Below are positions 54,605 through 63,746 of a stretch of DNA of 64,000 bases, in pieces. This DNA comes from CAVVFX01 sp963747535 (GTDB lineage Bacteria > Acidobacteriota > Terriglobia > Bryobacterales > Bryobacteraceae), in contig CAVVFX010000003.1 in NCBI GenBank assembly GCA_963747535.1, forward strand, positions 62,001 through 126,000. Direction: 5' to 3'. A program made the position numbers and the translations under genes. Each line of letters starts with the position of its first letter. The stretch's first letter is position 1. The notes beneath the pieces were generated by a model. The model worked only from the letters and a program-made list of their open reading frames with translations, had not been told where the DNA came from and ran no database searches.

Positions 54605-55750
54605 TCATTCTGCTGGTACAAACTGTACGCACACTGGAGATTGCACCTCGAGTACCTGTCCGGTGGACGTCAGATGCCCGGTTTGCGCATCGATTCTGAA
54701 AATCACGATGTTGTTGGAGTTCTGGTTGGCCGCAAACAGGTAATGCCCGGTTGGATCGATCTTGAAATTTCGTGGAATGTGGCCCTGCGTCGGAACGTGG
54801 TCCACTACGCTAAGCCTCCCGTTGCCCGGTTCAATGGCGAAGATGGTAATGCTGTCGTGACCGCGGTTGGAAGCGTAGAGGAACCGGCCTTTCGAGTCCA
54901 CTTCAATTTCCGCCGAGTTGTTCTCACCGTGGAAATCTTCAGGCAGCGTCGAAATCGTTTGTACCTCGGCCAGTTTGCCTGAACCGGCTGTATAAGACCA
55001 GACCGTAACCATCGAACCCATCTCATGCAACGAGTAAACAAATCTGCCGTTCGGACTGAACGTCAGATGACGCGGTCCAGACCCGGCCTTAACGGTCACA
55101 AACGGCGGATCGGTCGGGGTCAAAGTCGCGGTCGCAGCATCGAGCCGGTAAATACGGATCTGGTCCAACCCGAGATCGGGGACCAGAACGAATCGGTTAT
55201 CCGGTGAAAGCACGACGGCGTGTGCGTGCGGCCCGGTTTGCCGTTTCGGGTCCACGCTCGAGCCGCTGTGCTGCATCACGGAAATGGGACCGCTCAAGCG
55301 GCCATCCGGATTTACTTTAAACGCGGCGACACGCCCACTGCCGTAATTGGCCACAACCAAGGCCCTACCGGTCTTGTCCACAACGAGGTGACAGGAACCT
55401 CCACCCCCAGACGAAACCGTGTTCAAGGCGGTGAGAGCGCCACTCTTTCGATCGATTGCGAACGCGGTAATAGCACCGTTCACTCGCCCGTCATTGCCCA
55501 GTTCGCTGACCGCGTACAGAAAACGCTGATTAGGGTGCACCGCCAAAAAAGACGGCCGGACCATCTCGCCGGCCAGCCCAATCGAATCCACCTTGCCCGC
55601 CGCTGCGTCAAACCGGTAAGCATAGATTCCCTTGCTGTTCTGCCCGGTGTAAGTTCCAACATAGACGAGGTATTTACTCGCCGCCGGTTCACTTAATGCC
55701 GGCAGCAGTGCAGCCAGAGAAATGAGCAGTCCGTACCGCAGCGATTTCAT
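54605..55750 (-). CDS. pgl: Seven-bladed sugar lactonase
   Basis: A 381-residue beta-propeller of the lactonase family, related to cytoplasmic 6-phosphogluconolactonase (Pgl/YbhE) but with a signal peptide (YGLLISLAALLPALSEPAAS), so it acts outside the cytoplasm. Repeats include YVGTYTGQNSKGIYAYRFD, RPSFLAVHPNQRFLYAVSEL, TGPHAHAVVLSPDNRFVLVP and PRNFKIDPTGHYLFAANQNS. It would open a sugar lactone. ATG 55750 has GAGGG upstream. It is seven bases after the ThuA stop, so it is probably co-transcribed with receptor and ThuA. The symbol is by family resemblance only. Confidence 0.9.
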   Translation of the reverse strand: MKSLRYGLLISLAALLPALSEPAASKYLVYVGTYTGQNSKGIYAYRFDAAAGKVDSIGLAGEMVRPSFLAVHPNQRFLYAVSELGNDGRVNGAITAFAIDRKSGALTALNTVSSGGGGSCHLVVDKTGRALVVANYGSGRVAAFKVNPDGRLSGPISVMQHSGSSVDPKRQTGPHAHAVVLSPDNRFVLVPDLGLDQIRIYRLDAATATLTPTDPPFVTVKAGSGPRHLTFSPNGRFVYSLHEMGSMVTVWSYTAGSGKLAEVQTISTLPEDFHGENNSAEIEVDSKGRFLYASNRGHDSITIFAIEPGNGRLSVVDHVPTQGHIPRNFKIDPTGHYLFAANQNSNNIVIFRIDAQTGHLTSTGQVLEVQSPVCVQFVPAE

Positions 55751-55757
55751 GTAACCC

Positions 55758-56624
55758 TCAAACCTCATGCAACAGCCATTTAGCAGCATTCTTCTGCATC
55801 TTCACGTATTCCGGGTTCCATAATACGGCGATCATGTGGCCGGGAGCCATGAAGCAGACCCGGCCTTTGCCGTAATCGTAGGCCCAGACCGATTCCGCCG
55901 TATTACTACGCCGCCCGGCCTGGTCCGTGTAGTCGAGACCACTCTCGTTGACGCTCCTGGCGAGCACATACTTGGGATCCTTGTCGTAAGTCACATAGTG
56001 TTGCTCGTCCGTAACTACGAAATCATTGACGCCCCGAGTAATGGGATGCTCCCGATTCACGATATGGACTTTGTAGGGGCGGATGGGCGGGTGGCCCGTG
56101 TAGATCGCTCCCTCGACGTCGCGATACTCCTTATTCATGAGCGACGCCTGGCTGTTGTTATGGAATGCCCAGAGGGATCCGCCTTCCTGGACCCAGGCTT
56201 TAATAGCCTTCCCCTGTTCCTCGGTCATCCATCCGACTCCACGTCCACCGATCTTCTTCTCGAGAGGCGGAACGCTGACGATGTCTTCAGGCTTGCCGGT
56301 CCAGTACATTGCCTGATAGTAACCGTGGGGGAACCGCAGACCATCGCGGAACATAATCAGGATCTTATAGTTTTTCAGGTTCTCGTAAGTTAGAAGTTTC
56401 TCTTCATCGGTGAAATCGATGGAGAGCCCCGCATCCTCTACCAGGGTGCTGCCGAGCGCCGCCCGAATGTAATCGGAATTATGGGATTCGTCGCCGCAGA
56501 GCGCAAACGCGGTTGCCTTGCCTGCCGCCCGCAAGCCGGTTCCTGCCGCTAATTCCAGGCTCGCCAGGCCCATGACACGCAGAGTGAACCGGCGCGTAAC
56601 CTTCAATTGTTGAAACATTGTCAA
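55758..56624 (-). CDS. Exported ThuA-domain protein 1
   Basis: A 288-residue ThuA-like protein (class I glutamine-amidotransferase-like fold). A Tat-like leader (VTRRFTLRVMGLASLELAAG) precedes GDESHNSDYIRAALGSTLVE, GGSLWAFHNNSQASL, and the C-terminal VVTDEQHYVTYDKDPKYVLA followed by WAYDYGKGRVCFMAPGHMI and VLWNPEYVKMQKNA. ThuA proteins work in disaccharide (trehalose/sucrose, 3-keto sugar) use. The start overlaps the receptor stop by four bases (ATGA), so it is coupled to it. It closely resembles the protein at 60147. Confidence 0.9.
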   Translation of the reverse strand: MTMFQQLKVTRRFTLRVMGLASLELAAGTGLRAAGKATAFALCGDESHNSDYIRAALGSTLVEDAGLSIDFTDEEKLLTYENLKNYKILIMFRDGLRFPHGYYQAMYWTGKPEDIVSVPPLEKKIGGRGVGWMTEEQGKAIKAWVQEGGSLWAFHNNSQASLMNKEYRDVEGAIYTGHPPIRPYKVHIVNREHPITRGVNDFVVTDEQHYVTYDKDPKYVLARSVNESGLDYTDQAGRRSNTAESVWAYDYGKGRVCFMAPGHMIAVLWNPEYVKMQKNAAKWLLHEV

Positions 56625-59600
56625 AAGTAGAACTTGGCGGCCAGTTGCATGATACGCGGGTTACCTGCCGTCAGGATGCGCCCAAAATTCGAGCTTGACA
56701 ATGACGCGGTCGGGTTCTGGAAGGGCGGCCGATTCAGGCTGTTGAAGACTTCCCAGCGAATCTGGAAGCGCCGGCTCTCAGTGATACGGACTTCCTTGAA
56801 CAGGCCGGCGTCTAAATTCTCCAGACCTGGGCCGGTGAGGATGTCGCGGCCGCTGGTGCCGAACGTTCCCAGCGCCGGCAGCACAAAAGCGGAAGTATTG
56901 AAATACTCCGCAATTTTATTCGCGACCGATTCATTATTATACGTTGTCGCCGGCCCCACCAGGTTCCCGCGGTCGAGACCAATTCCGGAGAAACTACGGT
57001 CCACGCCTGCCGTCACGCTGAAGGGGATACCCGTTTGCAGCGTCAGAATCCCGTTCACGGACCAGCCTCCGAGAACCGCCTGTGTCAAACCTTTCGATCC
57101 ACGAAAAATAGGCAGCTGATAAATAAAGGACGTGAGGAACCGATGCCTTACATTGAAGGCGGCCAGGCCCTTGTCCGCGTCCCAGTCGAATGGATTAGAG
57201 GACTGGCTCCCCAAGCCGCTGTTCCCGTCATTCGACTCCATATCGATGGCCTTCGAAAAAACATACGATCCCAGAACTGTTAATCCATTTTCGAAGCGGC
57301 GGTTCCAGTTCATCTGAAAAGACTGATAACTGGAATACGCCGTGGACTGAATGCCTTCGATGGTCTGATATCCCTGATAAATGCGCCGCGAATCGACGTT
57401 GCCGGTCGTGGACTGGCCCGGGATGTAGATCCCCGGGTTCAACTGTTCACTGACGTGCAAGTGCGTTCCCTTGTTGCCGAGATAGGCGAACGTCAACACA
57501 AACCTCTTCCACACTTCCCGTTGCAGATTGAAATTCCACTGCTGCACGTAGGCACTCGTGAAATTAGGGTTCATGTCCATGATGGGCATGGGAAGGAAAA
57601 AGGTCTTAGTCGCCCGCTCCTGTGGTGTCGTAGCCCGCGTATAGGTTTCCAGAAACTGAAGCTGTTGCGGATTGGCGCCGTAAGGATTGGAAAGCTGCAC
57701 GTTGTAAGTGGTCAAACCATAAGAGAACGGCTGGGAAGTAGGGTTCGAGTTCAGCGTGACCAACTGAATGGTGTCGGAGAATATTCCGTAGCCGCCGCGA
57801 ATACTGGTCTTGCCATCCCCGAACGGATCGTAGGCAAATCCGAAGCGTGGCGAGAAGCGATCCAAACGCCATGGAACAACTCCCAGGCCGTTGATGCCGT
57901 TGTCGCCCGGGAACAGGTAGCCGAGAGGCGCAAGCGGATAGACCGTGGACTGCTGGCCGGGGCGGAACGCCGTGTTTTCGCCATACTTATCCGCCACCGG
58001 GATGTAAGGCTCCCACCGCACACCCAGGTTCAGAGTTAGCCGGTGAGTCATACGCCAGTCATCCTGAAAGTAGAGAAACGGAGTGTACTTATACTGCCAC
58101 GACGAAATTGGCGAATTCTGGTACACGCTGGACGCCGCGCCGGAGTAGAAGTCCGCATACCCATAGCCGTAACTACCCGTCTCGAGCCCGTTGAAGGTGA
58201 AACCCGGGTCCGTGTCGAAGTTCTCGCGCCCGTTTCTTCGAACCTTGGCGATATCGCCGCCGAACGTGAGCAGATGGTTTCCCTTGGTCCAGGTAACCGA
58301 GTCGATGAACTGGTAGTTCATCATAAAGCTGCGGTAGTTGGTGGCAATACTGAGGCCCAGGCCGCCACTGATACCTAAGATCCAGTCGGTCGGTATGTTA
58401 GGCGGGGCAAGCGGCACACAGGTCGGCGTGCAGCCGAGGGCCGCCCAATTTGCAGGACTGGTGACTTCCGGAGAACGGTAAAAGACATTCCGCGCCACGA
58501 TGAGCGTCGCGGCATTGATCAATGTGGGCGAGAAAATATGCGTGTCGTTGACCGCAAAGTTATAAGTCACCCAGTCCAGCGTTCCGTTGAAGGCGGGCAC
58601 GGAGTAGTTTGCCACATTGAAGTTGTCGTCCCAGAAATAGCGAATGCTGAATTTATTGGCGTTGGAAAACGAGTGATCGATCTTGGCGACCACCTGGTTG
58701 TCGTTGGTCGGGACAGACAGATTGTAGGTGTAAATGTTGCCGGGGCTATTGGGGAGGGGCAGGAAGTCCTTGGTGAAGTTCAAAGCAACGGGATCCAGCA
58801 GGCTGGTGGGAATCTGGTTATTCGCGTACGGCACGCCATTGGGGTTCTGGGCTGTCACTGTGCTTGGTGGCGCGACGGTGATCAACTTCCCGCGCACGAA
58901 ACTCTGCGAAAAGTTACCCGTGCGTTCAAGGGCAGTAGGAACGACGGTGGAGGAACTGGTCAATCCTTGTTCCTGCCGCGTGGCTTCATAGGCGAAAAAG
59001 AAGAACGTGCGGTCGCGGCCGTTGTAGTGCGGGAGCAGCACGGGACCGCCGACGTTGCCTCCGAACTGATTCCGATGCAGCGGCGAAATTCCGGCGGAAA
59101 AGAAATTGCGCGAGTCCATATCGTTGTTTCGCAGGAAATCGTAGAGAACGCCATGCACGTGATTCGTCCCGGACTTAGTCACCATGGTGACTACGGCCCC
59201 CGCATCTCGCCCGTTCGCGGCACTGTAGCTGTTCTGCAGAATGGAAAACTCCTGCAGCGAGTCGGGATTGGGGAATGCTGCGGGAACGTTGTTGTACATG
59301 TCCATGTCCAACCCGCCATCGAGGATGTAAGCAGATTGGCTGGCGCGAGTGCCGTTCACGCTGAACACCATGTTGGTGTTCAGGGCGATTCCGGTGGCGG
59401 CCGCGCCCGAACCCATCTGGATGGCGCCGGGGAGGATACCTTGAAGCTGCAGGGCGTTGCGGCCGTTTAACGGCAGGTCGTCCATGCGGTTCGAATCGAC
59501 AACGTCCTTAATGGTTGATGTCAGCGTGTCGACTGTGGAGACGGTCCCCGCGATCTGCAGTACCTGCTTCACCTCACCTAGTTTCATCGGAAGATCAAGG

Positions 59601-59887
59601 CGGACGCGCCGTTCGACTTCGACCACCACACCCGGGTGCTCGATCGTCTCAAAGCCGGCAACCTGGCCAGTGACTTTGTAGCTTCCCGGCCGAAGATCAG
59701 GAAAGATATAGTTTCCTGCTTCATTGGATTTCACGGTTTCGGTGGCGCCAGTGGCTTCATTCGTAGCGGTCACGCTCGCGTGCGCAACGGCGGCGCTCGA
59801 CTGGTCGGTAACGGTTCCAAAAATAACACCGTTGCCCTGAGCGAACACGCTGGACGCTAGAAGCATGAGTAGCGCAAGACTTCGCAT
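56621..59887 (-). CDS. Oar-type TonB-dependent receptor 2
   Basis: A 1088-residue outer-membrane protein. Signal peptide (LALLMLLASSVFAQ), carboxypeptidase-like domain (IFGTVTDQSSAAVAHASVTA, about 17-105), the plug with DLPLNGRNALQLQGILPGA, and a barrel that ends RIMQLAAKFYF. ATG 59887 has AGGGAG eight bases upstream; the open frame to 59923 adds 12 residues without a signal. A strong sigma-70-like promoter is visible at 59948-59976. It heads a leftward unit with ThuA and lactonase, so it probably imports a sugar-containing compound. Confidence 0.94.
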   Translation of the reverse strand: MRSLALLMLLASSVFAQGNGVIFGTVTDQSSAAVAHASVTATNEATGATETVKSNEAGNYIFPDLRPGSYKVTGQVAGFETIEHPGVVVEVERRVRLDLPMKLGEVKQVLQIAGTVSTVDTLTSTIKDVVDSNRMDDLPLNGRNALQLQGILPGAIQMGSGAAATGIALNTNMVFSVNGTRASQSAYILDGGLDMDMYNNVPAAFPNPDSLQEFSILQNSYSAANGRDAGAVVTMVTKSGTNHVHGVLYDFLRNNDMDSRNFFSAGISPLHRNQFGGNVGGPVLLPHYNGRDRTFFFFAYEATRQEQGLTSSSTVVPTALERTGNFSQSFVRGKLITVAPPSTVTAQNPNGVPYANNQIPTSLLDPVALNFTKDFLPLPNSPGNIYTYNLSVPTNDNQVVAKIDHSFSNANKFSIRYFWDDNFNVANYSVPAFNGTLDWVTYNFAVNDTHIFSPTLINAATLIVARNVFYRSPEVTSPANWAALGCTPTCVPLAPPNIPTDWILGISGGLGLSIATNYRSFMMNYQFIDSVTWTKGNHLLTFGGDIAKVRRNGRENFDTDPGFTFNGLETGSYGYGYADFYSGAASSVYQNSPISSWQYKYTPFLYFQDDWRMTHRLTLNLGVRWEPYIPVADKYGENTAFRPGQQSTVYPLAPLGYLFPGDNGINGLGVVPWRLDRFSPRFGFAYDPFGDGKTSIRGGYGIFSDTIQLVTLNSNPTSQPFSYGLTTYNVQLSNPYGANPQQLQFLETYTRATTPQERATKTFFLPMPIMDMNPNFTSAYVQQWNFNLQREVWKRFVLTFAYLGNKGTHLHVSEQLNPGIYIPGQSTTGNVDSRRIYQGYQTIEGIQSTAYSSYQSFQMNWNRRFENGLTVLGSYVFSKAIDMESNDGNSGLGSQSSNPFDWDADKGLAAFNVRHRFLTSFIYQLPIFRGSKGLTQAVLGGWSVNGILTLQTGIPFSVTAGVDRSFSGIGLDRGNLVGPATTYNNESVANKIAEYFNTSAFVLPALGTFGTSGRDILTGPGLENLDAGLFKEVRITESRRFQIRWEVFNSLNRPPFQNPTASLSSSNFGRILTAGNPRIMQLAAKFYF

Positions 59888-59947
59888 GGATTTTTCTCCC
59901 TGAAAAACTGTTTTCTCTCCCACACCAAATTCCCGAGAGTGTCCAAA

Positions 59948-59976
59948 TTTCTATCACGCTGCCGCTGCTGTGTCAA
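59948..59976 (-). promoter_or_regulatory. Sigma-70-type promoter for receptor operon
   Basis: On the minus strand TTGACA (59971-59976) and TAGAAA (59948-59953) are separated by 17 bases. The expected start would be near 59941, giving a leader of ~55 bases before the ATG at 59887. The -35 box is a perfect consensus match. On the opposite strand, TTGCTG followed at normal distance by TGATAA near 60050 may serve the ThuA/bicupin genes. Confidence 0.6.
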
Positions 59977-60146
59977 GAATCGTACGATATGAAGTGTACA
60001 GGTGTTCACGGTTCGTGTGCTCGAAAATTGCTGTAGCGAACCATGGCAATGTGATAACATCGTTCGCCGAGGTGACAATGTTGCGTCATCAATGCCAGGA
60101 ATCGCCGGACCTTGACCGATGACCACTGTTAGGAGAAAACAAGCTT

Positions 60147-60992
60147 ATGATGATCTCTCGCCGCTCCGCGATCGCCGCGATCACTGGAATGAGTCTGGCA
60201 CCTCGTTTCAGCGTTGCCGCGCCAAAGGCCACTGCCTTCGGCCTGATTGGCGACCGCTACCATAACTCCGACTATATTCGAACGGCTCTGAATCGGACTA
60301 TCGTGAAGGAACACGGGATAGGAGTCGATTTCTGCGATGAAACCAAAATGCTCACCGCCGAGACTCTGCAAGGATACAAGCTCCTCATCATTCTTCGAGA
60401 CGGTATGATCTGGCCCGACGGTTATCCCGACGAAAGCACCAATGCAGGGTGGGTCGCCACCGGAAAGCCCAAACTGGTGTCGGATCCTCCTGTGCCGCCT
60501 ACTGACGCAAAGGCAGCGTTCTGGATGAAGCCCGAACAGGGTAAGGCGGTCCGAAATTTCGTGAACAGCGGCGGATCGGCGCTATTCCTGCACAACGTCA
60601 CACACGTCGGCCTGACCGATCCGGATTTTCGCGATGTGCTCGGGGCTGCGTATGCGGGGCACCCTCCGATCCGGACATTCAGAGTGAAAGTCAAGAACCC
60701 TGACCATCCGATTACCCGCGGAGTTCGCGACTTCGTCGTGACGGACGAACAACATTACATGAAGTACGACAAGGATCCCAAGTACCTGTTACTCGAAACC
60801 GTCAATGAGGATGGGCTTACGTATAACAATCTCGGCGCAACTGCACCGGGAGGATGGGCTTACGATTACGGAAAGGGGCGCGTCTGCTATTTTTCCCCGG
60901 GCCACCTCGTCAGTGTGCTGTGGAACCCTGAATACGTCAAATTGCAACATAATGCCCTGCGATGGCTGCTCAGAGAAGGTGCGAGATCATGA
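60147..60992 (+). CDS. Exported ThuA-domain protein 2
   Basis: A 281-residue ThuA paralogue of the protein at 55758. The leader MMISRRSAIAAITGMSLAPRF is Tat-like. Shared blocks include DRYHNSDYIRTALNRTIV, AGHPPIRTFRVKVKNPDHPITRG, VVTDEQHYMKYDKDPKYLL and WAYDYGKGRVCYFSPGHLVS. It is encoded on the other side of the receptor promoter. The stop overlaps the bicupin start by four bases (ATGA), so these two are coupled. It is likely a periplasmic enzyme or binding protein for a disaccharide or keto-sugar; no catalytic Cys of the amidotransferase type is obvious. Confidence 0.9.
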   Translation: MMISRRSAIAAITGMSLAPRFSVAAPKATAFGLIGDRYHNSDYIRTALNRTIVKEHGIGVDFCDETKMLTAETLQGYKLLIILRDGMIWPDGYPDESTNAGWVATGKPKLVSDPPVPPTDAKAAFWMKPEQGKAVRNFVNSGGSALFLHNVTHVGLTDPDFRDVLGAAYAGHPPIRTFRVKVKNPDHPITRGVRDFVVTDEQHYMKYDKDPKYLLLETVNEDGLTYNNLGATAPGGWAYDYGKGRVCYFSPGHLVSVLWNPEYVKLQHNALRWLLREGARS

Positions 60993-61873
60993 CGCGCCTT
61001 GCCCTGCTGGTTTCCCTTCTGATTGCCGCGCCCGCGCTGGCGCGAGATCCTCTTGCGCAGCGAATCGGCCATACCGATCCCAGCAAATACACCCGGAGTC
61101 GCTCGCATAACAGCGCCGGCGAAATGGCGTGCGAGGTGTTGGTGCCGCCGGCGGCGTTGAATGTCAATCTCAACTTCGTTCACCGCTGTCAAATCCTCCC
61201 CGGTGGGGGCGTAGGACACCATTTCCATAACACCAACGAGGAGATGTTCGTCATCTTCGACGGACAGGCGGAATTCACCATCGACGGACGGACTGCGCTA
61301 CTGAGCGGAACTGTCGGCGCGCCTTGTCGGATGGGGCACTCGCACGCCATCTACAATCCGTCCGATAAACCCGTGGAGTTCATGAACATCAATGTGTCAT
61401 CGATCAAGGGCCACTATGACGCGTTCAATCTGAACGACGCCCGGGTTGGCGTGGCTAAGGATCCCATCCCCACCTTCATGACCATGAATCTCGATAAGGC
61501 GCTACTTCGCCCTATGCCCGATTACCACGGAGGCAAGGGCACCGCACGCTATCGACGCGCGCTCGACCCCGATGTCTTTCTCACGAATTGGGCGTACATT
61601 GATCACCTGGTCCTTCCGGCCGGTGCCTCGGACGGCGTTCACCGGCATCTGGGCGTCGAGGAAATTTACTATGTGCTGAATGGCGAGGGTGAGGCCCGGG
61701 TCGGCGGCGAGACAGCTCCCATACGGAAAGGCGACGCCGTCCCGGTAGTGTTGAACGAACCTCACTCCTTCGTGAACAAGGGACCAGGCGATCTGGAGTT
61801 CATGATCATCGGCATCTCCACTCAGAAGAATGCGCTCGATACCCAACTGGGTGCGGCTGCACCCGGACACTGA
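60989..61873 (+). CDS. Exported bicupin protein
   Basis: A 294-residue protein with a signal peptide (LALLVSLLIAAPALARD) and two cupin domains. The first has GGGVGHHFHNTNEEMFVIFDGQAEFTI (His-His-His-Glu pattern) and GHSHAIYNPSD; the second has ASDGVHRHLGVEEIYYVLNGEGEARVG and LNEPHSFVNKGPG. Both metal sites look intact. Such bicupins act as dioxygenases, isomerases or sugar-acid enzymes; the substrate is unknown. It is coupled to ThuA 2. The frame extends to 60962, but the ATG at 60989 is the signal-peptide start. Confidence 0.88.
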   Translation: MTRLALLVSLLIAAPALARDPLAQRIGHTDPSKYTRSRSHNSAGEMACEVLVPPAALNVNLNFVHRCQILPGGGVGHHFHNTNEEMFVIFDGQAEFTIDGRTALLSGTVGAPCRMGHSHAIYNPSDKPVEFMNINVSSIKGHYDAFNLNDARVGVAKDPIPTFMTMNLDKALLRPMPDYHGGKGTARYRRALDPDVFLTNWAYIDHLVLPAGASDGVHRHLGVEEIYYVLNGEGEARVGGETAPIRKGDAVPVVLNEPHSFVNKGPGDLEFMIIGISTQKNALDTQLGAAAPGH

Positions 61874-61888
61874 TGTGGCGAGCCGCTC

Positions 61889-62287
61889 TCACGCGATGTC
61901 AAACAAGAGCACCCGGTAGTCTTTCGACTTTAGCGTGTTTTCAATGGTGGGCCAGACCCTCTTATGTTCGGGGCTGGCCACCCACTTTTGCCGCAGTTCC
62001 TCGCTCTCGTACACCAGTTGAAACCGGTAGTTCATGCCTTGGGGCGCCGTGCCCATCAGCGCCGATCGTAGCTTCAGCATCTTGACGTCTATGTAGCCCT
62101 GGTGCTTCGTCGCGACCGGTTTGAAAGTATTGTGAAAGTTATCCAACATCTCCTTTTCGCGAGCCGGATCCACGGATAGATCCACCTCCAGCACAATGGG
62201 GTGCGCTGCGGCAGCAAAGGCGGACACTGCGCTGAACGCTGCTCCGCCGGCAATCATGGTTTTCAGATAATCTCTTCGTTTCATCAT
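61889..62287 (-). CDS. Exported ABM-like (antibiotic-biosynthesis-monooxygenase fold) protein
   Basis: A 132-residue protein with a Tat-like leader (MKRRDYLKTMIAGGAAFSAVS) and a small ferredoxin-like domain: HPIVLEVDLSVDPAREKEMLDNFHNTFKP, YIDVKMLKL, and NYRFQLVYESEELRQKWVASPEHKRVWPTIE. This is the dimeric alpha+beta-barrel pattern of ABM/Dabb proteins. Members are small oxygenases, isomerases or heme-binding proteins. It is convergent with the bicupin gene and is followed on the same strand... its upstream neighbour is the SMP-30 lactonase, whose stop is eight bases away, so both form a leftward unit. Confidence 0.75.
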   Translation of the reverse strand: MMKRRDYLKTMIAGGAAFSAVSAFAAAAHPIVLEVDLSVDPAREKEMLDNFHNTFKPVATKHQGYIDVKMLKLRSALMGTAPQGMNYRFQLVYESEELRQKWVASPEHKRVWPTIENTLKSKDYRVLLFDIA

Positions 62288-62294
62288 CGTTTCC

Positions 62295-63323
62295 TCAATA
62301 CAAAGCTTTCTGGCCCTGCGCCGCTAATTTGATTCGGTATAGACCTGTCTGCGCGGTGATGTAGAGCGTTTTGCCGTCATCCCCCCAATTGCAGTTGGCC
62401 GGTGTCTCGCCCGGCTTGATCGTGCCGAGGTGCTTCCCTTCCGGCGAGAAGACCCATATTCCGGCAGGTCCCGCGGCATAGATATTTCCTTGCGTGTCCA
62501 GCTTCATCCCATCCGGGTTGCCGGGATCCTTTTCAGCCGTCACGTCGAAGAACAACCTGCCCTTAGCCATGGTTCCGTCCGGCTTCACATCATAGGCCAT
62601 CCAGACTTTATGCTTTTCATCGGAATTGGAGATATACAGGATTTTTTCATCCGGGGAGAACGCGATTCCGTTAGGACGCGTCAGCTCTGTGATTACGGGC
62701 TGCAGTTTGCCATTGGCGTACCGGAACACAGCGTTGAATTTGAGTTCCTTCGCAGGGTCGTCGTCCTGTTTGAGCAGGCCGTAGGGAGGATCGGTGAAGT
62801 AGAGTGCGCCATCTGACTTATAGACCAGGTCGTTGGGACTGTTGAATCGCTTACCCTGATACCGGTCGAGGAACTTCGTTACCGAATGGTCCTTCGCGAT
62901 CTGCACGATCTGACGGTTGGTGTGCTGGCAGAGTAAAACGATCCCGTCCTTGCCGTGGATCATGCCGTTCGGACCGATGAACGATCCCGGAGGTGCTGTG
63001 TTGTTTTCACCGCCGCCGGGCCGCAGGATTTCCGTGATTTTGCCGTCCGGTCCCCATTGCCGCACGACATTGCCGGTGACATCGCTGAACCAAAGATAGC
63101 CCTCGGGAAACCATAACGGACCCTCCGTGAATCCAAACCCTCCAGCCAGTTTCTCGATCTTGGCCGAGGGCGGCACGAGAGCGTCCAAAGCGGGATCAAG
63201 GCGCACAATCGAACCCACTTCAGGGGGTGCGCTTTCGGTCTTCTTACTTGTTTCCTCCGCGGGTCTAGGCGCCGAGCAAGCGACCAGTAACATGGCGGCA
63301 AGCGTATATGTTCGTTTGTCCAT
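62295..63323 (-). CDS. SMP-30/gluconolactonase lipoprotein
   Basis: A 342-residue six-bladed propeller lactonase with a lipobox (LAAMLLVACS, Cys about residue 15). GFGFTEGPLWFPEGYLWFSDV gives the metal Glu; KRFNSPNDLVYKSDGALYFTDPPYG gives the Asn-Asp pair typical of gluconolactonases; LTRPNGIAFSPDEKILYISNSD carries a second Asn and the catalytic Asp. It would hydrolyse a sugar lactone in the periplasm. ATG 63323 fits the signal; GTG or ATG further upstream adds four residues. The ABM-like gene follows after seven bases. Confidence 0.92.
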   Translation of the reverse strand: MDKRTYTLAAMLLVACSAPRPAEETSKKTESAPPEVGSIVRLDPALDALVPPSAKIEKLAGGFGFTEGPLWFPEGYLWFSDVTGNVVRQWGPDGKITEILRPGGGENNTAPPGSFIGPNGMIHGKDGIVLLCQHTNRQIVQIAKDHSVTKFLDRYQGKRFNSPNDLVYKSDGALYFTDPPYGLLKQDDDPAKELKFNAVFRYANGKLQPVITELTRPNGIAFSPDEKILYISNSDEKHKVWMAYDVKPDGTMAKGRLFFDVTAEKDPGNPDGMKLDTQGNIYAAGPAGIWVFSPEGKHLGTIKPGETPANCNWGDDGKTLYITAQTGLYRIKLAAQGQKALY

Positions 63324-63335
63324 ATCTCTCCTCAA

Positions 63336-63746
63336 ACTTTAATTCGTACAAACTATATCGCACTACCGGGAGGGTTGGGAAACTTTTCGGCTTGAGGTAA
63401 ACCCAGGGTTGTTCAATTCTCGGACGAAGAGGTGGGGGTGACAGGAATTAGCCGTGCCGTCGCTGCTGCGCGATATTTAGGAGAGCGTTTGGGGTGGGTG
63501 GAGGGATTCGAACGCAGGCTCGGAATTTGGAAGGTGCAAGCTGCTGATTCTATTACCAGGGTCGCCGGCCCCGGTTGGGCCACATTCTTGGATTGATGTC
63601 TCAGGTTTGATGGAAGCGACTTCCCTGCGCCTGTCTTGCGGACTGCCAATTCCCGGAAACTCCGAGGGCCTGTGCTTCAACAGGAACGACTTTCGGACCC
63701 TTCGGAACTTGCCGCCACGTAACTGCCAAAGCCTTCCTTGGGAGCT
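63336..63746. other. Intergenic region with tRNA-like fragment
   Basis: No gene recognised. On the minus strand GTTCGAATCCCTCCACCCAC (63496-63514 region) looks like a tRNA T-loop and acceptor end, but the T-stem does not pair and the rest of a tRNA is not visible. The region would carry the promoter of the lactonase operon. Confidence 0.4.

Noticed and set aside
58538..59470. 310-codon frame on the plus strand
   Set aside because: It lies opposite the second TonB receptor gene; the composition is that of a shadow frame.
63490..63590. Possible intact tRNA gene
   Set aside because: The T-loop-like text is present but the stems do not pair and no cloverleaf could be drawn, so it is kept only as a low-interest fragment.
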